Shown: in pieces, positions 18,701 through 26,461 of the stretch
How positions within the stretch are numbered: the first letter of the stretch is position 1
How the letters are laid out: the number at the start of each line of letters is the position of its first letter
Assembly (NCBI GenBank): GCA_945638575.1
Contig: CALZDP010000009.1
Span: forward strand, 1-46,592
Reading direction: 5' to 3'
From: an uncultured Clostridia bacterium
GTDB taxonomy: Bacteria > Bacillota > Clostridia > Christensenellales > Borkfalkiaceae
Length of the DNA: 46,592 nt
The notes under the pieces: model-generated
What the model saw: only the letters and a program-made list of their open reading frames with translations
What the model was told of the DNA's origin: nothing
Databases searched by the model: none
Translations under genes and position numbers: made by a program

Positions 18701-18731
18701 AAAAAACGGCAGGTTAATACCTGTCGTTTTT
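18701..18731 (+). terminator. Terminator after gyrBA
   Basis: AAAACGGCAGGT (18703-18714) pairs with ACCTGTCGTTTT (18719-18730), followed by T residues. Confidence 0.85.
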
Positions 18732-18734
18732 ACC

Positions 18735-19152
18735 CTTTAAAGCATAAAAAAATTTTTAATATTTTTATACTATTTACTTTATAAATGGCGTAATTTTTGT
18801 TACAATATAATAAATATAACCGATAAAAAGTCGCTGTTTATCATATTTAACGCAAGTAAATATCGGCTAAGGATAGGTAAAATTATTTTAAATATCCCGT
18901 TCGGCACGACGGTATAACGGTGGGCGATCGATAAATTAACGCCGTAAAGCGAACGCTGCGCGGTTTGGGTTTTAGCGGTATCGGGCTTTTCGGATAAACG
19001 AAATTAAATAAGTTATATAAAATATCCCTATTAAAACATCAAACCTTTCGTAAAATTTTGTCGCATACCAAAAGACATAATTAAAATCGATGTTTATCGT
19101 CGCAAAAATTATATAACGGTGCAAATATTGTTTGGTTTTTTGCCCTTTTATA
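18735..19152. other. Long AT-rich intergenic stretch with no recognised gene
   Basis: No open frame with a ribosome site, tRNA or known riboswitch pattern is seen on either strand. It is mostly AT-rich, with a GC-richer island at about 18895-18985. It belongs to the 709-bp gap between gyrA and the M13 peptidase, unusually long for this gene-dense region, so a small RNA cannot be excluded. Confidence 0.4.
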
Positions 19153-19216
19153 AAACAGTTTATACGGCAAATAAGCGGTTTCTGTTTTTGGCGGTATTGC
19201 CGTTTAAAACTGTAAA
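19153..19216. repeat. Imperfect inverted repeat upstream of the M13 peptidase
   Basis: The left arm AAACAGTTTATACGGCAA (19154-19171) is matched by the right arm TTGCCGTTTAAAACTG (19198-19213), with a loop of about 26 nt. It abuts copy 3 of the dispersed repeat. It could be an RNA stem or the terminal repeats of a small relic element. Confidence 0.45.
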
Positions 19217-19238
19217 AGTCCGCCTATAAGCCCGTTAA
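19214..19238 (+). repeat. Dispersed repeat D, copy 3 (type B)
   Basis: AAAAGTCCGCCTATAAG then CCCGTTAA, followed by CGGCTTTTTTAT. The tail together with AGCCCGTTAACGGCT could fold into a weak terminator-like hairpin. Confidence 0.85.
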
Positions 19239-19293
19239 CGGCTTTTTTATACAATTATCACATAAAATAAATTAAATTATAAGGAGAATATTT

Positions 19294-21201
19294 ATGGAAA
19301 ACAAGGTAAGAGTACAAGACGATCTTTATTTGTTCGTCAACAAAGAATGGCTTGATAAGGCGGAAATCCCCGGTGATAAACCCGCCTGCGGAGGATTTAA
19401 CGAACTTGCTACCGGCGTAGAAGATCTTTTAATCGGCGACCTTAACAAAATGGCAAAGGGCAGACGGCAGACGCCTAACGAAAACGTACAAAAAGCGGTT
19501 GACCTTTTTGTGCTTGCCAAAAACGTAAAAAAGCGTAACAAAGAAGGTATAAAACCGATACTTAAAAATCTTGACAAACTCAACAAATTAAACAAAGTTT
19601 CCGACCTTAATCGCAAATTTAAGGATTTTTTGACGGCAGGTTTACCCCTTCCCGTTTCGATTGGCGTAAACGAGGATATGAAAAACACCTTAAACCATTG
19701 TTTGATTCTTTCCGGTCCCGAAACCTTCCTTCCCGACACTACTTATTATAAGGAAGAAATGAAACCGCAACACGACGCGCTTATCGGCGTATGGTCGCAA
19801 ATGGTGGAAAAACTGCTTTCCTATACCGATTATTCCAAAGAAGAAGGGGCAAAAATTCTTGCCGAAGCCTTAAAGTTCGACGAAATCATCGCAGGATTGG
19901 TAAAAAGCAGCGAAGAATGGTCGGAATACGTCAAAATGTACAACCCTACTTCTTTAAAAAGAACGGCAACCTTGCTTAAACCCTTAAAATTAAAGAAACT
20001 TTTAACCGACCTTTACGGCGAAAACATTCCCGAAGAAATTATCGTTGCCGATCCGCGGTTTTTAAAAGGCTTCAAAGGGCTACTTAACGAAGAAAATTTC
20101 AGTCTGTATAAAAGTTGGGCAATAGTTAATCTTTTGATTTCGGCAAGTCCTTTACTTAGCGAAGAAATCCGTGAAGTAGGCTCGGAATATTCAAAGATTT
20201 TGTCGGGACTTCAGTCTTTACCCACCATCGAAAAGCAGGCGTACAGGCTTGCGACCGGGCATTTTGCCGAACCTATCGGGCTGTATTACGGCAAGACCTA
20301 TTTTGGCGAAACCGCAAAAAAAGACGTAACCGAAATGGTTGAAGAGATTATTTCAACCTATAAAGACCGTATTCAAAAAAACGACTTTTTGTCCGAAGAA
20401 ACCAAACAAAAAGCGATTTTAAAACTTGATAAAATAGTAATAAAAATGGGTTATCCCGATAAATGCGACCAACTTTACGATAAACTAATAGTTTCAAAAA
20501 AAGCCTCGTTGTATAACGTAATTATGCAGTTAAAAGCACAAGTTATCAAGGATAACCTTGAAAAATTAACCCTTCCCGTGGACCGCAGTAAATGGGTAAT
20601 GGCCGGGCACGTGGTGAACGCGTGTTATAATCCGTTTACAAACGATATAACCTTCCCTGCCGCCATTTTGCAAAAACCTTTCTATTCCTTAAAGCAATCG
20701 AGAAGTGAAAATTTAGGCGGTATCGGCGCGGTTATCGGGCATGAAATTTCCCACGCATTCGATAACAACGGCGCAAAATGCGATGAAAACGGCAACCTTA
20801 ACAACTGGTGGACAAAAGAGGACGAAAAACGCTTTAACCAAAAAACCAAAGAAATGATTAAAGAGTTTAGCGGTATAGAACTTCCTTGGGGCAAAGTTAA
20901 CGCAAAATTTATTGTCAGCGAAAACATAGCGGATAACGGCGGAATGGCTGTTACGTTGGAAATAATGTCCAAAATGAAGGACGCCGACTACGAAAGTTAC
21001 TTCTATAATTGGGCAAGGGTTTGGTGTCAAAAACAGCGTGAAGAATACGCAAAACTTTTGCTTCAAGTTGACGTTCACGCGCCGGCTGTTCTTCGTGCAA
21101 ATATGCAACCGAGAAACTTTAACGAGTGGTACAAAACCTTTAACGTACAAAAGACGGACAAAATGTATATAGCCCCCCAAAAGCGCGTGGTTATTTGGTA
21201 A
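19294..21201 (+). CDS. pepO: M13 family metallopeptidase (PepO/neprilysin-like)
   Basis: A 635-aa zinc endopeptidase. The zinc motif HEISH is at 483-487 (VIGHEISHAFD), with the third ligand in ENIADN (Glu543, Asp547). The upstream NACYNP, NDITFPAAILQ and PFY blocks and the terminal segment VLRANMQPRNFNEWYKTF … IAPQKRVVIW are the M13 hallmarks. It lacks a signal peptide and membrane anchor, so it is an intracellular oligopeptidase of the lactococcal PepO type rather than a surface neprilysin. The start has AAGGAG 8 nt upstream. It is transcribed alone. Confidence 0.95.
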   Translation: MENKVRVQDDLYLFVNKEWLDKAEIPGDKPACGGFNELATGVEDLLIGDLNKMAKGRRQTPNENVQKAVDLFVLAKNVKKRNKEGIKPILKNLDKLNKLNKVSDLNRKFKDFLTAGLPLPVSIGVNEDMKNTLNHCLILSGPETFLPDTTYYKEEMKPQHDALIGVWSQMVEKLLSYTDYSKEEGAKILAEALKFDEIIAGLVKSSEEWSEYVKMYNPTSLKRTATLLKPLKLKKLLTDLYGENIPEEIIVADPRFLKGFKGLLNEENFSLYKSWAIVNLLISASPLLSEEIREVGSEYSKILSGLQSLPTIEKQAYRLATGHFAEPIGLYYGKTYFGETAKKDVTEMVEEIISTYKDRIQKNDFLSEETKQKAILKLDKIVIKMGYPDKCDQLYDKLIVSKKASLYNVIMQLKAQVIKDNLEKLTLPVDRSKWVMAGHVVNACYNPFTNDITFPAAILQKPFYSLKQSRSENLGGIGAVIGHEISHAFDNNGAKCDENGNLNNWWTKEDEKRFNQKTKEMIKEFSGIELPWGKVNAKFIVSENIADNGGMAVTLEIMSKMKDADYESYFYNWARVWCQKQREEYAKLLLQVDVHAPAVLRANMQPRNFNEWYKTFNVQKTDKMYIAPQKRVVIW

Positions 21202-21211
21202 GCAAATCATA

Positions 21212-21236
21212 AAAAGTCTGCCTATAAGCCCGTTAA
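21212..21236 (+). repeat. Dispersed repeat D, copy 4 (type B)
   Basis: AAAAGTCTGCCTATAAG then CCCGTTAA, 10 bp after the pepO stop; one mismatch from type B. Confidence 0.85.
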
Positions 21237-21359
21237 CGCGGCAAAGCCGATTCAATTAAGAATTAAGAATTGCGGTCGGTTGAAAGTATTTATATTATAA
21301 ACGCTGACGCAATCTCAAACTTATACAGAATACTACCGGGTATCGAACTATCAACGGAC

Positions 21360-21410
21360 GTCGCCCCTGTGTAAGGGGAGATGTCACAAAGTGACAGTGG
21401 GGTTGTGCCT
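21360..21410. repeat. Double-hairpin intergenic repeat of the common Firmicutes type
   Basis: CCCC (21364-21367) … GGGG (21375-21378), then TGTCAC-AAA-GTGACA (21382-21396), then GTGGGGTTGT. From memory, very similar 'CCCCTGTGTAAGGGGAG … GGGGTTGT' elements are scattered between genes in many gut Clostridia. A single copy is seen here. Confidence 0.65.
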
Positions 21411-21473
21411 TTGAAGTGCGTTTCAGTTTAAGTTTCGGCAACCGTTAAATTCCACATTCCCAAAAGGTGATAT

Positions 21474-22970
21474 ATGCGTAAAATTTTATCTTTGATTGTT
21501 TGTTTCTTTATCCTGTTTTCCTTTGCGTCTTGTACGCCGATAGGCGGTGAAAATTCCGGTACGAATAACGGAAATGTAAGCGCAAATTTGGTCAACATGG
21601 ACTTTTATGCCTTTAACGATTTGCATGGCAATTTATTGGACAGCAATGACCGTACGGGCGGTATAGGAGTTTCCAAAACGAGTTCCTTTTTAAAAAGTTA
21701 CAAAAGTATGAACGAAAACACTTTTGTTTTATCTACCGGCGATATGTGGCAAGGCTCGTCCGAAGCCAACAACACAAAAGGTAAAATCGTAACCGACTGG
21801 ATGAATTTAAACGAATTCGACGCCATGACGGTAGGCAATCACGAATTTGACTGGGGTATAGACGCTATAAAAGAAAATTCCGCTTTGGCGGACTTTCCCA
21901 TTCTCGGCATAAACGTTTACGAAAAATCGACTAACGCTCGTTCGGAGGTCTTTCAAACTTCCGTTCTTATCGAAGCAGAGGATTTTTCCGTCGGCATAAT
22001 AGGCGCTATAGGGGATTGTTACAGTTCTATTTCTTCAAGCAAGGTAACCGATTACTACTTTAAAACGGGGGACGAATTGACTGCGCTTGTAAAAGCGGAA
22101 TCCGAAAAGTTAAAAGACAACGGCGCAGACTTTATAGTATATTCCATACACGACGGCTATGAAAACAGCATTAACGACAATACGCCACCCACTTTAAACG
22201 CTTCCGATCTCGATTATTTTTACGATGTAAGTTTATCAGACGGTTACGTTGACGTGGTATTTGAAGCCCATACTCACCAAAGTTACGTTTATAAAGACGA
22301 GTACGGCGTATATCATTTGCAGGCGTCGTCAAACAATCGCGCCATAGCCCACGTCGATGCCGATTACAATAAAAAAACGGGCAAGGTAACCGTTAATAAA
22401 GCGGAACTTACCAAAACCGATTCATTGATTTTATTGAAAGACGAAGAAACCGAAAAACTTTTCGATAAATATTCGGAAGAAATCGGCGCCGTTTACGAAG
22501 TTTTAGGCACAAATTACCGTACAAGGTATTCCGAAGATTTGGAAGATTTAACGGCAAATTTGTATTTGGAAGCAGGATTAAAAGAATGGGGCGATTATCC
22601 CATCTTTTTGGGCGGTGGGTTTTTACGCACGCGCAGTCCTTACAATTTAAAATCGGGCGACGTCTGTTATAAAGATTTACAGTCCCTTTTCCCCTTCGAT
22701 AACGATATAGTTTTATGCTCGGTTTCGGGATATTATCTGAACAAACAGTTCGTATCGACTTCCAATAACGATTATCATTGCAGTTATTCCGCATACGGAA
22801 GTGAAAACAAAAACTCCATAAAAAACGACGAAATTTATTATATAGTTGTCGATAGTTATACTTCCGACTATGCGCCGAACCATTTGACCGTTGTCAAGCG
22901 TTATTCTAAAGAGGGGGTTTACGCAAGGGATTTGCTTGCCGACTATATAAAAGCGGGCGGTCTTTCCTAA
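21474..22970 (+). CDS. Lipoprotein 5'-nucleotidase/cyclic phosphodiesterase (metallophosphatase)
   Basis: A 498-aa surface lipoprotein. It has a signal peptide with lipobox ending SFASC (Cys20). The calcineurin-like catalytic domain carries FYAFNDLHGNLL, STGDMWQGS, VGNHEFDWG and EAHTHQ, the five metal-binding blocks of the 5'-nucleotidase/UshA group. The C-terminal 5'-nucleotidase domain (about 350-498) includes GGGFLRTRSPYNLKSGDVCYKDLQSLFPFDND. It would dephosphorylate extracellular nucleotides for salvage. Start ATG 21474 has an AAAGGTGAT site. No nucleoside transporter is adjacent. Confidence 0.93.
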   Translation: MRKILSLIVCFFILFSFASCTPIGGENSGTNNGNVSANLVNMDFYAFNDLHGNLLDSNDRTGGIGVSKTSSFLKSYKSMNENTFVLSTGDMWQGSSEANNTKGKIVTDWMNLNEFDAMTVGNHEFDWGIDAIKENSALADFPILGINVYEKSTNARSEVFQTSVLIEAEDFSVGIIGAIGDCYSSISSSKVTDYYFKTGDELTALVKAESEKLKDNGADFIVYSIHDGYENSINDNTPPTLNASDLDYFYDVSLSDGYVDVVFEAHTHQSYVYKDEYGVYHLQASSNNRAIAHVDADYNKKTGKVTVNKAELTKTDSLILLKDEETEKLFDKYSEEIGAVYEVLGTNYRTRYSEDLEDLTANLYLEAGLKEWGDYPIFLGGGFLRTRSPYNLKSGDVCYKDLQSLFPFDNDIVLCSVSGYYLNKQFVSTSNNDYHCSYSAYGSENKNSIKNDEIYYIVVDSYTSDYAPNHLTVVKRYSKEGVYARDLLADYIKAGGLS

Positions 22971-22993
22971 AATAAAAGTTTCAAAAATGTGTA

Positions 22994-23015
22994 ATAACGG
23001 GCTTATAGGCCTTCT
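22994..23015 (-). repeat. Dispersed repeat D, copy 5 (type B, shortened)
   Basis: Minus orientation: ATAACGGGCTTATAGGC then CTTCT; the left arm is degenerate. Confidence 0.75.
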
Positions 23016-23148
23016 AATCATATTTTTATCTTTTTATAAGTCAAAAAATTTACTGCGGATTATTTAAACGGTAAATCGTTTTCACCCTTTAAAACAGACG
23101 ATAAAATATTTACAACGGGATTTTTAGCCTTACGTTTATTAAAATATC

Positions 23149-23183
23149 AAAAAGCGTTTACCGTTTACGGCAAGCGCTTTTAA
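23149..23183 (+). terminator. Terminator-like nested hairpin upstream of trxA
   Basis: AAAAGCG … CGCTTTT encloses an inner CCGT-TT-ACGG hairpin. It could end transcription coming from the 5'-nucleotidase side. Confidence 0.5.
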
Positions 23184-23199
23184 AAAACTTTGTACTTTT

Positions 23200-23212
23200 G
23201 TGACAAGGTCAC
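23200..23212. promoter_or_regulatory. Crp/Fnr-like operator on the trxA promoter
   Basis: GTGAC-AAG-GTCAC is a perfect inverted repeat. Its centre (23206) lies about 41 bp before the start point predicted from the -10 at 23235, the classical position for a class II Crp/Fnr activator. A Crp/Fnr gene is encoded 2.5 kb downstream. Confidence 0.55.
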
Positions 23213-23240
23213 TGAACTTTTATTTTAAAACCTTTATAAT
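23212..23240 (+). promoter_or_regulatory. Promoter of the thioredoxin-rhodanese operon
   Basis: CTGAAC (23212-23217), 17-bp spacer, TATAAT (23235-23240). The poor -35 with a perfect -10 fits an activator-dependent promoter. Confidence 0.6.
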
Positions 23241-23272
23241 AAGACCATAATTAAGTTAAGGAGGACTTGAAA

Positions 23273-23581
23273 ATGTCTGAAATAAAAATTAACAATACTA
23301 ATTTTGAAGCGGAAGTTATGAATTCCGACAAACCCGTTTTACTGGATTTTTACGCCGATTGGTGTGCGCCCTGCCGTATGCTTTCCCCGATAGTTTCCGA
23401 AATCGCGTCCGAGCGTTCGGATATAAAAGTCGGCAAAATAAACGTTGACGAAGAATCCGCCCTTGCCGCGAAATTCCGCGTTATGAGTATTCCTATGTTA
23501 GTTGTAATAAAAGACGGCAAGGTATATAAGCAGTCCGTCGGTTACAAACCCAAGGAAGAAGTGCTTTCTTTATTAAAATAA
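23273..23581 (+). CDS. trxA: Thioredoxin
   Basis: A 102-aa thioredoxin with the active site WCAPC (Trp30-Cys31-Ala-Pro-Cys34) and the cis-Pro loop SIPMLVVIKDGK, just under the usual 105 aa. The motif is CAPC rather than the common CGPC, which should shift its redox potential. ATG 23273 is preferred over an in-frame TTG at 23267, because AAGGAGG ends 8 nt before this ATG. It is the first gene of an operon with a rhodanese and a CoA-disulfide-reductase-like protein; it probably delivers or receives thiol electrons there. Confidence 0.93.
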   Translation: MSEIKINNTNFEAEVMNSDKPVLLDFYADWCAPCRMLSPIVSEIASERSDIKVGKINVDEESALAAKFRVMSIPMLVVIKDGKVYKQSVGYKPKEEVLSLLK

Positions 23582-23602
23582 TAGGTATATAAAAAAATAG
23601 GT

Positions 23603-23920
23603 ATGGGATTTTTTGATTTTTTCCGCACAAACATCAACGACGGCATTAAAAAGTATGAAAACACTCCCGGCGCGGTACTTTTGGACGTTCGCACGCCCGA
23701 AGAATACGGCGATTATCACATAAAGGGCAGTGTAAATCTTCCGCTTGATAAAATTTCCGACGTAGACAGTTTGATAAAAGACAAAACCACACCGCTTTTC
23801 GTATACTGTTATAGCGGTATGCGCAGCGGAAAGGCGGTATCCTACTTAAAAAAGGTGGGTTACAAAAATGCTTCCGATATCGGCGGCATCCGAAATTATC
23901 GCATTAAGGAGGCAGACTAA
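23603..23920 (+). CDS. Single-domain rhodanese-like sulfurtransferase
   Basis: A 105-aa rhodanese domain: VLLDVRTPEEYGDYHIKGSVNLPL holds the CH2A region, and the catalytic cysteine is in the loop YCYSGMRSGKA. The six-residue active-site loop CYSGMR is typical for thiosulfate/persulfide sulfurtransferases. An N-terminal MGFFDFF segment is mildly hydrophobic, but not a signal peptide. The stop is directly abutted by the next gene's ATG, so the two are translationally coupled. It likely moves persulfide sulfur for the neighbouring reductase. Confidence 0.88.
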   Translation: MGFFDFFRTNINDGIKKYENTPGAVLLDVRTPEEYGDYHIKGSVNLPLDKISDVDSLIKDKTTPLFVYCYSGMRSGKAVSYLKKVGYKNASDIGGIRNYRIKEAD

Positions 23921-25609
23921 ATGAAAGTTGTAATAATCGGCGGAGTGGCAGGCGGTGCAACCTGCGCCGCAAGGATTCGCAGATTAGACGAAACCGCGGA
24001 CATAACCATTTTCGAGCGTTCGGGTTTTATCTCTTACGCCAACTGCGGACTTCCTTATTACATCGGCGGAACCATTAAGGAAGAAAGCGCGTTAACCTTG
24101 CAAACGCCGAAAAGTTTTTTCAATCGTTTCCGCATCAACGTAAAAGTTAATCACGAGGCAATAAAAATCGACGCGCAAAATAAAAGGGTAACGGTTAAAA
24201 ATCTCGTAAGCGGTGAAGTCTTTACGGAAACTTACGATAAACTTTTACTTGCTACCGGCGCGAAACCGCTGATTCCCGACTTTGAAGGCATAAACAGCGA
24301 TAAAATTTTCACCTTGCGCACAGTTGAAGATACTTTAAATATCAAAAAATATATAAATACCGCTTCTCCTAAATCGGCGGTTGTTGTGGGCGGCGGTTTT
24401 ATCGGTATCGAAGTAGCCGAAAACCTTTCAAAACTTGGCATTAAAGTTACTATGGTAGAGGCTTCAAACCAACTTCTTGCGCCGTTTGACAGCGACATGG
24501 CGTCCTTTATCCACGCCGAAGTAAGAAAAAAGGGCGTAAACCTTCTTTTAAACACCTTTGTTAAGGGGTTTAGCGAAAATAACGGTATTACAGTTAAATT
24601 TAAAGACGGAACTGCTTTATCCGCGGATATAGCGGTAATAAATATTGGCGTTGTTCCGGAAACTTCTCTTGCCAAAGATTTAGGTCTTAAACTCGGTATA
24701 AAAGGAAGTATCGTTGTCAATGATAAAATGGAAACTTCCATTCCCGATATTTATGCGGTCGGCGACGCCGTTCAGATACAAAATTACGTTACTAAAGCGG
24801 ACGCCCTTATATCTTTGGCAGGTCCTGCAAACAAGCAGGGAAGAATCGCCGCCGACAATATTTTAGGCGGCGCCAAACGTTACAAAGGCGGTTTGGGCAG
24901 TTCGGTTATAAAGGTTTTCGACATTACTGCCGCCGCTACGGGCATAAATGAAAAAACCGCCAAATCCATGGGTATAAACTATGATAAAGTCATCATTTCA
25001 CCCATGAGCCATGCGGGATATTACCCCGGCGGTAAAATTATGACTTTAAAAGTTTTGTTTGAAAAGGAAACTTATAAACTTCTCGGTGCGCAGATAGCAG
25101 GGTACGACGGCGTAGATAAACGTATAGACGTAATCGCAACCGCTATTTACGCAGGACTAAAAGGGGATGAACTTACCGAACTCGACTTAAGTTACGCACC
25201 GCCGTATTCTTCCGCCAAAGATCCCGTCAATATGGCAGGCTACGTTATAGAAAATATTAAAAACGGCGTGGTACGGCAGTGGCATTTGGAAGATATGAAA
25301 GACCTTTTGGCTAATGATGGCGTAACTTTATTGGATACCCGTACGGATGCCGAATTTTTACAAGGACATATCGACGGCTTTGTTCATATCCCCGTGGACA
25401 GCCTTCGCGACAGGTTGGACGAACTTGATATCGCTAAGCCGGTATACGTAATCTGTCAAAGCGGATTAAGAAGTTATATCGCAAGCAGAATTTTGCAAGG
25501 CAACGGGTTTACCTCTTTCAATTTTGCAGGCGGATATAGGTTTTACGATTCGGTAACAAACGATAAAGCCCTAAATATGCGTTCCGCCCCTTGCGGAATG
25601 GATCAATAA
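23921..25609 (+). CDS. CoA-disulfide reductase-rhodanese fusion (CDR-RHD)
   Basis: A 562-aa FAD/NAD(P)H enzyme of the single-cysteine family: GGVAGGATCAARIRR (FAD site), redox Cys42 in SYANCGLPYYIGG, VVVGGGFIGIEVAENL (NAD(P)H site), and PDIYAVGDA closing the FAD fold. The dimerisation domain runs to about residue 450. The C-terminal rhodanese domain (about 465-555: LLDTRTDAEFLQGHID, active Cys512 in ICQSGLRS) makes it the CDR-RHD type, which reduces CoA disulfides/persulfides and polysulfide. AAGGAGG precedes ATG 23921. With trxA and the small rhodanese it forms a thiol/sulfane-sulfur module. Confidence 0.92.
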   Translation: MKVVIIGGVAGGATCAARIRRLDETADITIFERSGFISYANCGLPYYIGGTIKEESALTLQTPKSFFNRFRINVKVNHEAIKIDAQNKRVTVKNLVSGEVFTETYDKLLLATGAKPLIPDFEGINSDKIFTLRTVEDTLNIKKYINTASPKSAVVVGGGFIGIEVAENLSKLGIKVTMVEASNQLLAPFDSDMASFIHAEVRKKGVNLLLNTFVKGFSENNGITVKFKDGTALSADIAVINIGVVPETSLAKDLGLKLGIKGSIVVNDKMETSIPDIYAVGDAVQIQNYVTKADALISLAGPANKQGRIAADNILGGAKRYKGGLGSSVIKVFDITAAATGINEKTAKSMGINYDKVIISPMSHAGYYPGGKIMTLKVLFEKETYKLLGAQIAGYDGVDKRIDVIATAIYAGLKGDELTELDLSYAPPYSSAKDPVNMAGYVIENIKNGVVRQWHLEDMKDLLANDGVTLLDTRTDAEFLQGHIDGFVHIPVDSLRDRLDELDIAKPVYVICQSGLRSYIASRILQGNGFTSFNFAGGYRFYDSVTNDKALNMRSAPCGMDQ

Positions 25610-25652
25610 AAAACAGGCGTTGAGTAATTTAAAGCTCAATGCCTGTTTTTTT
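25608..25652. terminator. Bidirectional terminator between the CDR-RHD and Crp/Fnr genes
   Basis: A 16-bp stem, AAAAACAGGCGTTGAG (25609-25624) with CTCAATGCCTGTTTTT (25635-25650), one G-T pair, with A and T tracts on either side. It serves both convergent transcripts. Confidence 0.9.
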
Positions 25653-25661
25653 AACGGCTGT

Positions 25662-26321
25662 TTAAATTTCGGCGATTTTTCGCAAGCCCTTTTTGTCTAT
25701 AATTTGGATTTTCCCCCGTGAAAGGGTAATAAATTTTTCGTTTACAAAGTATTTTAACATTCTTGTTACTACTTCACGCGGACTGCCAAGGTGGTTGCCT
25801 ATGACCTCGTGGGTAATTATCAGGGTGTCGCTTTCTTCAACGCCCGATTCGGTAATTAAAAATTCAGCCAGCCTTTTATCAAAACTTTTCCACATAATTT
25901 GATCCATAAGCCACATTACGTCGGAAAACCTGCTTGCCATTATTTCGTTTGTGTAGTTGCTAAGCGGTGCCGACGCTTCCATAATTTTTTTGTAAACTTC
26001 GGACGGGATAACTAAAACCTCGCTGTCTTTTTCGGCGGAAACCGTTATGTCAAATTGTAAGTTATTCAGCATACAGGAAGCCGAAAACAAACAAGTATCC
26101 CTTTCAAAAAGGCGGTATAGGGTGATTTCTCTGCCGTCATAAGAGGAAGTGTACGCGCGAAGTTGCCCAAAAAGTACGATTATTAGCCCCGTACAGTCGT
26201 TGTTACCGTTATGCAAAAGTTCCCCTTTACCGAATTTTCGTGTAAAGGCGGCGTTTAAAAGTTCTTCACGCTCGACGGCGTTTAGTTTTTTTAATATCGG
26301 TAGGTAATCTAAATAATTCAT
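25662..26321 (-). CDS. Crp/Fnr-family transcription regulator
   Basis: A 219-aa regulator: an N-terminal cyclic-nucleotide-binding-like β-roll (about 20-115; GELLHNGNNDCTGLIIVLFGQLRAY), a dimerisation helix, and a C-terminal winged helix (HEVIGNHLGSPREVVTRMLKYF, then LSRGKIQIIDKKGLRKI). No N-terminal cysteine cluster is seen, so it is not an Fe-S oxygen sensor of the classic FNR type; the ligand is unknown. ATG 26321 is chosen over 26339, as GGAG lies 8 nt before it. It is divergent from the DUF134 gene, with shared palindromes between them, and likely controls that gene, itself and possibly the trxA operon. Confidence 0.88.
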   Translation of the reverse strand: MNYLDYLPILKKLNAVEREELLNAAFTRKFGKGELLHNGNNDCTGLIIVLFGQLRAYTSSYDGREITLYRLFERDTCLFSASCMLNNLQFDITVSAEKDSEVLVIPSEVYKKIMEASAPLSNYTNEIMASRFSDVMWLMDQIMWKSFDKRLAEFLITESGVEESDTLIITHEVIGNHLGSPREVVTRMLKYFVNEKFITLSRGKIQIIDKKGLRKIAEI

Positions 26322-26357
26322 ATAAAATTCTCCGATCATATAAAACTCTACGACGTT

Positions 26358-26386
26358 AGTTTATCACTTTTTTTGTTATAAGTCAA
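26358..26386 (-). promoter_or_regulatory. Promoter of the Crp/Fnr gene
   Basis: On the minus strand, TTGACT (26386-26381), 17-bp spacer, TAAACT (26363-26358). Its -35 is one arm of the palindrome at 26382-26399, suggesting autoregulation. Confidence 0.6.
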
Positions 26387-26408
26387 TAAAGTTATTGACA
26401 TATGTCAA
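26382..26408. promoter_or_regulatory. Two overlapping Crp/Fnr-like palindromes in the divergent promoter region
   Basis: GTCAATAA-AG-TTATTGAC (26382-26399) and the perfect TTGACATATGTCAA (26395-26408) share one TTGAC arm. The second is the Fnr-type layout TTGAC-N4-GTCAA. The first is centred about 40 bp upstream of the predicted start of the DUF134 gene; the second covers that gene's -35. They may mediate activation and repression by the adjacent regulator. Confidence 0.6.
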
Positions 26409-26423
26409 AAACAAGACTATAAT
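26395..26423 (+). promoter_or_regulatory. Promoter of the DUF134-NifX gene
   Basis: Consensus TTGACA (26395-26400), 17-bp spacer, consensus TATAAT (26418-26423). The -35 is embedded in the palindrome TTGACATATGTCAA. Confidence 0.75.
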
Positions 26424-26461
26424 ATCGATAAGAAAATAAATTTAAGTCAGCAGGTGATTAT

